A stretch of 64,000 bases of DNA from Rhizobium croatiense. GTDB taxonomy: Bacteria > Pseudomonadota > Alphaproteobacteria > Rhizobiales > Rhizobiaceae. The notes below the pieces were generated by a model. That model saw only the letters and a list, made by a program, of their open reading frames with translations, did not search any database and was not told the origin of the DNA. A program made the position numbers and the translations under genes. The stretch covers positions 1 to 64,000 of the forward strand of contig NZ_JAILYJ010000003.1 of NCBI RefSeq assembly GCF_019793465.1, read 5' to 3'. Shown piece after piece: positions 8,175 to 14,492 of this stretch. Within the stretch, counting starts at the first letter, position 1; every line of letters starts with the position of its first letter.

Positions 8175-9496
8175 TCGGCCCGCGGCCCGACGAGCATCGC
8201 CAGGAAAAAGCCGCGGAACAGCAGGAAGGCGTTCATCGCCAGCCAAAGACCGTGATTACCGAAGAGCGGCACGAAGACGGCGAGCATGAAGAGGTAGCCG
8301 GCAAAGGACAGCAGCATCCGGTTGCGCATGTCGGCCGACCAGGTCGCGCCGATGAAAACTCCGTCCATCAGGAAGGCGAGCGCGCCGGTGAGCCCGGTCA
8401 CCGCCGCCCAGGGCAGATAGGTCGCTGCCGCCTGCCGTACCTCGGGCGAGGTCGTCAGCACCGAGATCAGCCAGGGCCCGGCGAGCCAGAAGAAGGCGGA
8501 GACGATCGCCGCCAGACCGAAGGACCAGAGGACCGTAAGCTTTAGCCCGCGGTCGAAGGCCGGCCGGTAGTGCGCACCGATCGCCCGGCCGGTGATCTGC
8601 TCGGCGGCATTGGCAAGCCCGTCGAGATAATAGCCCGACAGCAGGAAGAAATTCATCAGCACGGCATTGGCGGCAAGGGTCACCGCGCCGAAACCGGTGC
8701 CGATCCGCGTCATGATCGCAAAGGCGCCGATCAGCACGAAGGTGCGGATCAGGATGTCGCGGTTGAGCGCGAAAAGCTCGGCCAGCCGGCGCCGGGAAAA
8801 GACCTCGGACCATGCCGGCCGCTCTGATTTGGCAAAGCCGCCGAGCACGATGAACAGCCCGGCGAGCGCGCCGGCCACCTCGCCGGCCAACGTTCCCCAG
8901 GCGACGCCGGCCACGCCCCAGCCGAGCGACAGGCCGAGATAGATCGACAGCAGGATATTGATGCCGTTGATCAGCGCCTGCAGCAGCAGCCCGACACCGC
9001 CCTGTCCGCGCCCGAGCACGAAGCCGAGGATGGCGTAATTGGCGAGTGCGGCCGGCGCTGCCAGGATGCGAATCGAGAAATAGGTGGCGGTCGCCTCGGC
9101 GATCGCGCCTTCCGCGCCCATCAACCGCAATCCCGCCGCTTTCAGCAGCGGCGAAAGACAGAGCAGCGCCAGCCCGCAGCCGAGCGCCGAGATCAGCGCC
9201 CTCGAGAAGACCGCCTGCTGTTCGTGCCAGTCTCGCCGGCCATAGGCCTGCGCCGTCAGGCCCGTCGTCGATGCCCGCAGGAAATTGAAACTGCCCAGGA
9301 TGAGATCGAAGAGCATTGCACCGATCGCCAGCCCCGCCAGCGCTTCCGGATCACCCATATGGCCGACGACGGCCGTGCTCGTCAGCCCGAGCATCGGCGT
9401 CGTCAGGAAGCCGAGCGTCATCGGAATGGCGATCGAGAGCACCAGCCGATGCGTGACCTCGAAAGCAAGGGAATGACTGCTGCTGCGCGTATCCAT
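8150..9496 (-). CDS. MATE-family efflux transporter
   Basis: A 448-residue polytopic membrane protein with about 12 hydrophobic helices in two related halves, as in MATE (DinF/NorM-like) Na+ or H+ antiporters that export drugs and metabolites. Typical segments are LSIAIPMTLGFLTTPMLGLTSTAVVGHMGD at the start and GRGQGGVGLLLQALINGINILLS in the middle. By its short loops and its sequence around TAQAYGRRDW it looks closer to the DinF branch than to NorM; that is a weak call. I start at 9496, where GGGGCAGG precedes the ATG. It converges on pyrD with a 25-base overlap. No adjacent regulator. Confidence 0.92.
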   Translation of the reverse strand: MDTRSSSHSLAFEVTHRLVLSIAIPMTLGFLTTPMLGLTSTAVVGHMGDPEALAGLAIGAMLFDLILGSFNFLRASTTGLTAQAYGRRDWHEQQAVFSRALISALGCGLALLCLSPLLKAAGLRLMGAEGAIAEATATYFSIRILAAPAALANYAILGFVLGRGQGGVGLLLQALINGINILLSIYLGLSLGWGVAGVAWGTLAGEVAGALAGLFIVLGGFAKSERPAWSEVFSRRRLAELFALNRDILIRTFVLIGAFAIMTRIGTGFGAVTLAANAVLMNFFLLSGYYLDGLANAAEQITGRAIGAHYRPAFDRGLKLTVLWSFGLAAIVSAFFWLAGPWLISVLTTSPEVRQAAATYLPWAAVTGLTGALAFLMDGVFIGATWSADMRNRMLLSFAGYLFMLAVFVPLFGNHGLWLAMNAFLLFRGFFLAMLVGPRADQTFRAAQ

Positions 9497-9524
9497 GCCT
9501 GCCCCATGTCGAGGCCGAATCGCC

Positions 9525-10022
9525 TCAGCTTGACAGCACCATCGCCCAATAGGGCAGGTTCCTGGAAGATGAATTGTGAGCGACGGCGACGCCGAGGCCG
9601 CCATAGCGCCCCAGCATGTTTTCCAGATGATGCGGCGAGTTGATCCAGGCGGTCACCACGGCATCGACGCTCTGCTGGCCGGAAGCGATGTTCTCCGCCG
9701 CCGGCAGCTGCACGCCGCTCGCCTTGACGCGGGCGCCGAAGCTGTCGGTCATGCCGATCAGATGCGCCATCTTGCCGGCGCTTGCCATGCGTTTGGCCTG
9801 GAAGAGGGCGGCCGTCTGCGCCGCCGGGTCGGGGCTAAGCGCCGGCAGGCCGTTTTTGGCCCGCAGCTGGTTGACGAGCGGCAATACGCTTACCGTCTCG
9901 TCCTCGCCGTTGGACGGGGTGCCGGCAAGGCGCGGCGTGGTGGTGCAGCCGGCGATGCCGGCGGCGAACGCGAGTCCGGAAAGACGCAGCAGGCCGCGGC
10001 GCGAAAGGTCGATGGAGGTCAT
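9525..10022 (-). CDS. CAP/SCP-domain lipoprotein with twin-arginine-like signal
   Basis: A 165-residue secreted protein with a CAP (CRISP/antigen 5/PR-1) domain. The signal region has SRRGLLRLSGLAFAAG and a lipobox IAGC, so it may be a Tat-exported lipoprotein. The mature part shows the bacterial CAP pattern VLPLVNQLRAKNGLPALSPDP, a helix with MAHLIG, and the C-terminal WINSPHHLENMLG plus YWAMVLSS. Function of bacterial CAP proteins is mostly unknown. Its ATG follows the TAA of the small upstream membrane gene by one base (TAACATG), so translation is probably coupled. Confidence 0.88.
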   Translation of the reverse strand: MTSIDLSRRGLLRLSGLAFAAGIAGCTTTPRLAGTPSNGEDETVSVLPLVNQLRAKNGLPALSPDPAAQTAALFQAKRMASAGKMAHLIGMTDSFGARVKASGVQLPAAENIASGQQSVDAVVTAWINSPHHLENMLGRYGGLGVAVAHNSSSRNLPYWAMVLSS

Positions 10023-10023
10023 G

Positions 10024-10290
10024 TTACCGGTGATAGCTGAAAAGGCGAAGGATGAGGAAAAGCGGAATGACGATCGTCGCCCCGAGGAGGAGATAGTCGC
10101 CGACGCGCCCGAGCGCTGAAAAACCCCGATGCCAGATTTCCAGGATGAAGTCGCGGAAGCCATAGATGATGTTCCACGGCGTCAGGCCGAAGACCGTCAT
10201 GACAAAACCGACGATCAGCGACACGACGATGAGTTTAATCAATGTGCGGCCGAGCGAATCGCCGAGAAACCTGTTCACCTGATCGGACAT
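10024..10290 (-). CDS. small DUF6460-like membrane protein
   Basis: An 88-residue protein with two predicted membrane helices (LIKLIVVSLIVGFVMTVFGL and YLLLGATIVIPLFLILRLF) separated by an aromatic, Trp-containing loop (TPWNIIYGFRDFILEIWH). I assign it to the DUF6460 type, a small integral membrane family in Rhizobiales, from memory of that pattern. The ATG at 10290 is preceded by CAGGAGATGG. It is the first gene of a two-gene unit with the CAP-domain lipoprotein, which suggests a shared envelope role. Confidence 0.75.
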   Translation of the reverse strand: MSDQVNRFLGDSLGRTLIKLIVVSLIVGFVMTVFGLTPWNIIYGFRDFILEIWHRGFSALGRVGDYLLLGATIVIPLFLILRLFSYHR

Positions 10291-10462
10291 GCACCATCTC
10301 CTGTTTGCCCTTGGAATAAGGTCGCGGTGCGCCGCCCGCAAGCCCTTTCCGGGATTGGCCGCTTCGCCTGTGAAATAGGACTTGAGTTTTTTTGTGGCCG
10401 CCGCCAGATGCGGGCCAGTGCAAGACCGTGCAGCGCAACGACATGCCCAAAATAAAGAGCCG

Positions 10463-11398
10463 ATGATGCAGCCCCACCAGCTTTCCTCAGGCGATGTCAT
10501 CGCCGACCGCCGCGCCGACTATGCCCGGATGCTCGAAGAGGGCGGCGAGCCGGAGGCGGCCGCCGAGCTGATGGAACAGGCGCTCGAACTCGCACCGGCC
10601 TGGGCGGCCGGCTGGTATCGCCTCGCCACCTATCGCGAAAAGGCGGGCAGGGCGGAAGCCGCGATCGAAGCCTATCGCAGCACGCTTGCCCTCGATCCCG
10701 AAGATATTTTCGGTTCGGCCCTCAAGCTCGCCCTTCTCGGCGACGGCGCCACACCCGACCGGCCGCCGAGCCGCTATGTCGAGCGCCTGTTCGACGATTA
10801 TGCCGAGCGTTTCGAGACCTCGCTCGTCGAAAAACTCGATTACACTGTCCCGCAGAAGCTCGCAGCCCTCGTTTCTGCCACCGGCAGGCATTACGCCTGC
10901 GCCGTCGATCTCGGCTGCGGCACCGGCCTGCTCGGCCCCGAAATCCATGGCCGCGTCGGCCGCCTCGAAGGTTTCGACCTCTCGCAGAACATGCTGGCCA
11001 AGGCGGCCGAGAAGGAGGTCTACGATCACCTCGCCCAGGCCGACCTGTCGCTTGCGCCCGATCTTTCCGGCCTCTTTGCCGATGGGCCGCGCGGCCGCGC
11101 CGACCTGGTGACGGCAGCCGACGTGCTGATGTATCTCGGCAATCTCGAAAGCGTCTTTGCCATCATCGACGATCTTGCCGCCGGCGGCGCCGATCTCGCC
11201 TTTTCCGTCGAGGATGCGGGGGATAGTGACGGCTTCCATCTCGCGCCGTCGCTGCGTTACGCCCATTCGGAAGCCTATGTGAGCATATTGCTTGCCCGTC
11301 ACGGCTTCGAAATCCTCGAAATCGCCAAGACCGTCATTCGCAAAGATGGCGGCAAACCGGTTGCCGGCATTCTGTTCCTTACGCGCAAGCCGGCCTGA
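10463..11398 (+). CDS. TPR-containing SAM-dependent methyltransferase
   Basis: A 311-residue cytoplasmic protein. Residues about 15-95 form tetratricopeptide-like helices (AAAELMEQALELAPAWAAGWYRLA and EAAIEAYRSTLALDPED). The remainder is a class I methyltransferase: motif I is VDLGCGTGLLGPEI, then LEGFDLSQNMLAKA and LVTAADVLMYLGNLE. This is the putative TPR-repeat methyltransferase group whose substrates are undefined; the TPR part suggests a protein partner. Two in-frame ATGs (10463, 10466) are possible. The frame remains open upstream to 10382, but that extension lacks a TPR match and crosses the probable promoter. Confidence 0.88.
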   Translation: MMQPHQLSSGDVIADRRADYARMLEEGGEPEAAAELMEQALELAPAWAAGWYRLATYREKAGRAEAAIEAYRSTLALDPEDIFGSALKLALLGDGATPDRPPSRYVERLFDDYAERFETSLVEKLDYTVPQKLAALVSATGRHYACAVDLGCGTGLLGPEIHGRVGRLEGFDLSQNMLAKAAEKEVYDHLAQADLSLAPDLSGLFADGPRGRADLVTAADVLMYLGNLESVFAIIDDLAAGGADLAFSVEDAGDSDGFHLAPSLRYAHSEAYVSILLARHGFEILEIAKTVIRKDGGKPVAGILFLTRKPA

Positions 11399-11607
11399 GC
11401 GAATGTTTCTTGCGATTTTTTAATAGGACAGCATTGCTTACCTATTTCGCTTGATCGGACGCCGGAAAGCCTGATATTGCAAGGGTATCCCAAGAGCGCG
11501 CGGCGATCAGACGCCGAGCGCTCGGCTCATTTCACAATCAAAAATCCACCGCGTCCGGATTTCTCCGGATGTGCTCACGAACACGTCTGCTGTTGGAGAC
11601 TGGCGAC

Positions 11608-12243
11608 ATGACGCAGCTCATCAATGCCCTCGGCGTCTGGAATACGAGCGCGACGCGTCACTCGCCGATCGAAGACGTGCAGGGCATCTTCTCAGGCAGT
11701 CTTGTCGCAGCGCTCGGCCTTTACGTGCTTGCCAGCGCCGGCCTTCTCACCGGCAGTACGGCCGGCGTCGCCTTCCTTCTGCATTACGCTTTCGGCGTCA
11801 ATTTCGGCCTCGCCTTCTTCTTGCTCAACCTGCCGTTCTTCTATCTCTCGTGGAAGCGTCTCGGCGTGGCCTTTACGGTCAAGACCTTCATCGCCATCGG
11901 CCTGACCTCGGTGATGTCAGATCTGCAGTCGCGTCTCTTTTCCATTTCGAGCATCCATCCGGCCTGGGCGGCTCTTCTCGGCGGCCTGCTGCTCGGCTTC
12001 GGCGCGCTGGCGCTTTATCGCCACCGCGCCAGCCTCGGCGGCGTCGGCATTCTCGGGGTCTATCTCCAGGAGCGTTTCGGCATCCGCGCCGGCCTCGTCC
12101 AGCTTGGCATCGACTTGTGCGTTCTGGCCGCCGCCTTCTTCGTCACCACGCCGCCGGTGGTCTTCTATTCCGTCCTCGGCGCCCTCGTCCTCAACCTCTT
12201 CGTCGCCATCAACCATCGCGCCGACCGCTATATTGCGCTCTGA
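11608..12243 (+). CDS. YitT-family membrane protein (short form), copy 1
   Basis: A 211-residue integral membrane protein of the YitT (DUF161) family. It has about six hydrophobic helices and the family features AGLLTGSTAGVAFLLHYAFG, KTFIAIGLTSVMSD and RHRASLGGVGILGVYLQERFG. It lacks the C-terminal cytoplasmic DUF2179 domain of the longer Bacillus-type proteins. Function is unknown, and a transport role is only inferred. GGAGAC precedes the ATG at 11608; an open frame from 11569 adds 13 polar residues. A close paralogue lies at 13812-14444, with more than half of the aligned positions identical by eye. Confidence 0.88.
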   Translation: MTQLINALGVWNTSATRHSPIEDVQGIFSGSLVAALGLYVLASAGLLTGSTAGVAFLLHYAFGVNFGLAFFLLNLPFFYLSWKRLGVAFTVKTFIAIGLTSVMSDLQSRLFSISSIHPAWAALLGGLLLGFGALALYRHRASLGGVGILGVYLQERFGIRAGLVQLGIDLCVLAAAFFVTTPPVVFYSVLGALVLNLFVAINHRADRYIAL

Positions 12244-12341
12244 CATTACAAATCCGTAACCCAGTCTGAACAAAACGTAACTTGCCTGCGACCGGTCCCG
12301 GCGCGACATTTCTCCCCGCGCCGGATTTGATGAGGTGAGTT

Positions 12342-12509
12342 ATGTCAGATTTGGAAAAACTTGTGAGACGCCGCATGCAGGAAGAATACGCTAAGGGCGC
12401 TTCCGCAGAGGAAATCGCGAAAGTGGTTCGCGATCTGCTCAACAGCATCGACCTCTCGGGCGATGGGTTTGACGCCGTTGCGGTGCGTGCCACGACCGGT
12501 CGCGAGTAA
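12342..12509 (+). CDS. 55-residue helical protein, unknown
   Basis: A short reading frame with a good GAGGTGAG ribosome binding site and an ATG at 12342. It encodes 55 residues: a highly charged, probably helical N-terminus (MSDLEKLVRRRMQEEYAKG), then a second helix AEEIAKVVRDLLNS, and a short acidic-to-basic tail. It has no signal peptide or membrane segment. A strong hairpin starts 9 bases after its stop, which supports a real transcription unit. I know no named family; similar small charged proteins follow membrane-protein genes in rhizobia, which is recollection only. Confidence 0.65.
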   Translation: MSDLEKLVRRRMQEEYAKGASAEEIAKVVRDLLNSIDLSGDGFDAVAVRATTGRE

Positions 12510-12517
12510 CGGATATT

Positions 12518-12546
12518 CAACCGACCCGAGATTTTCGGGTCGGTTG
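12518..12546. terminator. 12-bp perfect hairpin after the 55-residue gene
   Basis: CAACCGACCCGA and TCGGGTCGGTTG are perfect complements around a 5-base loop. The stem starts 9 bases after the stop of the small gene. There is no long T-run on either side, so it is either a Rho-assisted terminator or a stabilising 3' end. Confidence 0.6.
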
Positions 12547-12711
12547 TCAGGATGCCATCATTCGCCACGCCGACACCCCAGCCCTCCATCCGGCTGCCGC
12601 CGCCTCTGCATGGGCCGCCACATGTCTCAGCCCCGGCAATGGTGCCAGTAGGGGAGAGGAGATGCGACCCGCCCCTTGTCCTGGTGGATGCCGCGTCCAC
12701 CAGCATTGGCC

Positions 12712-13173
12712 TCAAGCCGCCTTTGTCACCGCATCGAGCGGATGCTGCGAGCGGAAGCCGACGGCCAGCCGGTTCCAGACATTGATCGCGCCGATCGTCA
12801 CGGTGATCTTCGTCATCTCCTCCTCGGAGAAATGCGCCTTCAATGTCTCGTAGTCGGCATCCGGCGCGCCGGTTTTGGCGATATTGGTGACGGCGTCGAC
12901 CCAGCCGAGCAGGGCGCGTTCGCGCGTGTCATAGACCGGCGATTCCCGCCAGACGCACATCAGATTGATCCATTGCTCGCTGAGCCCGTCGTGGCGGGCC
13001 TCCTTCACATGCATGTCGACGCAATAGGCGCAGCCGTTGATCTGCGAGGCGCGCAGCTTGATCAGGTGGATGAAGCGGCGCTCCAGGCCGGAGGTCTGGA
13101 TATATTGTTCGAGCGCGGCGACGGCCTTGTAGGCATCGGGGGCGGCTTTGGCGAAGTTGAAACGCGGTTGCAT
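12712..13173 (-). CDS. AhpD-like carboxymuconolactone decarboxylase-family protein
   Basis: A 153-residue protein of the CMD/AhpD-like fold. The redox-active pair is in NGCAYCVDMH (Cys48, Cys51 and His55), which matches the CxxC-x3-H site of alkylhydroperoxidase AhpD and its stand-alone relatives. These proteins reduce peroxides or relay electrons, though the exact substrate here is not visible. It lies 21 bases downstream of the Rrf2 regulator on the same strand and is probably its operon partner, which would fit a redox-sensing repressor controlling a peroxidase-like protein. Confidence 0.9.
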   Translation of the reverse strand: MQPRFNFAKAAPDAYKAVAALEQYIQTSGLERRFIHLIKLRASQINGCAYCVDMHVKEARHDGLSEQWINLMCVWRESPVYDTRERALLGWVDAVTNIAKTGAPDADYETLKAHFSEEEMTKITVTIGAINVWNRLAVGFRSQHPLDAVTKAA

Positions 13174-13194
13174 GTCTTTCTCCTTTGATAGGGC

Positions 13195-13695
13195 TCAGCG
13201 AGCCGTCTTGCGTTCGTGGATTTCGAGGAAAGCGCAGCCTCTAGCTGCGATCGATCCGTCGTCGAGGGCATTCAATTCGATGCCGAGATCGGCAATGCTG
13301 GTCTTGGCGAGTTCGGCCCGGTAGACCCGTTCGGCCCGCAGCATCGCCGCGCTGATGGTGCAGGGCTTGGCGAAGAAGCGGTCGGAAACCGGGCTCGGGC
13401 CGCGCTGGCGGATTTCGGCGCAGCGGAAAGCCGGCGCCGGCCCCTCGACGGCGAGCAGGATATCGAGCAGCGAGATCTCTTCCGGCGCCTTCGCCAGTCT
13501 ATAGCCACCCCGCGGGCCCGGCACGGTATCGAGAATGCCAGCGCCCGACAGCGCCTGCAGATGCTTCAACAGATAGCTCGTCGACACGCCGTGGAATTCT
13601 GCCAAGGCCGCGGCCGAAAGCACGCCGCCTTCGGAGAGGCCGGAAAGCATCGCAACGCTGTGAATGGCCTGCTCGACGCCGTCGCTCATCTTCAT
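13195..13695 (-). CDS. Rrf2-family transcriptional regulator
   Basis: A 166-residue regulator with the Rrf2 winged-helix at residues 5-85: AIHSVAMLSGL, VSTSYLLKHLQALSGAGILD and GPRGGYRLAKAPEEISLLDIL. Three cysteines at 92, 112 and 154 lie after the DNA-binding domain. IscR and NsrR bind Fe-S clusters with a tighter Cys spacing, so this spacing suggests thiol sensing or an unusual cluster. It is divergent from the second YitT gene, sharing a 116-base gap that contains a TGGATA-N5-TATCCA inverted repeat. Alternative start at the internal ATG, 13689. Confidence 0.92.
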   Translation of the reverse strand: MKMSDGVEQAIHSVAMLSGLSEGGVLSAAALAEFHGVSTSYLLKHLQALSGAGILDTVPGPRGGYRLAKAPEEISLLDILLAVEGPAPAFRCAEIRQRGPSPVSDRFFAKPCTISAAMLRAERVYRAELAKTSIADLGIELNALDDGSIAARGCAFLEIHERKTAR

Positions 13696-13714
13696 TGAAA
13701 CAATCTCCTGATCG

Positions 13715-13731
13715 TGGATAAAAAATATCCA
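13715..13731. promoter_or_regulatory. TGGATA-N5-TATCCA operator candidate
   Basis: A perfect 6-bp inverted repeat with an all-A spacer lies 20 bases upstream of the Rrf2 start, followed by a further ATTATCC half-site at 13734-13740. Rrf2 regulators typically autoregulate through such A+T-rich dyads; being in the divergent gap, it could also control the second YitT gene. Confidence 0.55.
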
Positions 13732-13811
13732 TGATTATCCCGGCTGTCAACTGCGACTGCTTGCCTTTCTCCTTGCGCCGGATAGAAGGAGAGAAACCGC
13801 AGGGGACCATC

Positions 13812-14444
13812 ATGGCATCCAATGCCTTCGCAGGCCTTCTGAATTCCAGCGCCGACCGTCACTCACTTTTCGACGACGCGCAGGGCATCGTCGCCGGCAG
13901 CATGCTCGCGGTGCTCGGCGTCACGCTGCTTTCCGGTGCCGGACTGCTTGCCGGTGGCACCGCGGGCCTCGCCTTCCTTGCCCATTATGCGACCGGAATA
14001 AGCTTCGGCCTCTGCTTCTTTGCTGTGAACCTGCCCTTCTATTATCTTGCCTTCCGCCGCATGGGCCCTGCCTTCACCATCAAGACCTTCGTTGCGATCG
14101 GCCTGACCTCGATCCTTTCCGAATTCGCGCCCGCCTTCGTCGGCGTGGCGCATGTCCATCCGGTCGCCGGGGCGCTCTTCGGAGGCCTCGTCATCGCTGC
14201 CGGCATGCTGGCGCTCTTCCGCCATCGCGCCAGTCTCGGCGGCATCGGCATCCTTGCCCTCTACATCCAGGATCGTCTCGGCTGGCGCGCCGGCCTCGTC
14301 CAGCTCGGCTTCGACGGCATCTTGCTGGCACTCTCCTTCCTGGTCGCCAGCCCCTTCATCATCGCCTGTTCGGTGCTCGGTGCGGTCGTGCTCAATCTCA
14401 CCCTCGCCGTCAATCATCGCAAGGACCGCTATATCGCCATGTGA
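13812..14444 (+). CDS. YitT-family membrane protein (short form), copy 2
   Basis: A 210-residue paralogue of the protein at 11608-12243. It shares RHS near the start, the DAQGIVAGSMLAVLGV helix, AGLLAGGTAGLAFLAHYATG, KTFVAIGLTS and RHRASLGGIGILALYIQDRLGWRAGLVQLG. It also ends with a similar INHR-type tail (VNHRKDRYIAM). Like copy 1 it lacks the DUF2179 domain. The start at 13812 has AGGGGACC upstream. It is divergent from the Rrf2 gene and is followed after 48 bases by the DEXH helicase, whose GTG start suggests separate translation. Confidence 0.88.
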   Translation: MASNAFAGLLNSSADRHSLFDDAQGIVAGSMLAVLGVTLLSGAGLLAGGTAGLAFLAHYATGISFGLCFFAVNLPFYYLAFRRMGPAFTIKTFVAIGLTSILSEFAPAFVGVAHVHPVAGALFGGLVIAAGMLALFRHRASLGGIGILALYIQDRLGWRAGLVQLGFDGILLALSFLVASPFIIACSVLGAVVLNLTLAVNHRKDRYIAM

Positions 14445-14492
14445 GCGATCGGCCGCCCTTCTTTTTCGCCCGTTTTTCACTACCTTCGGGAT

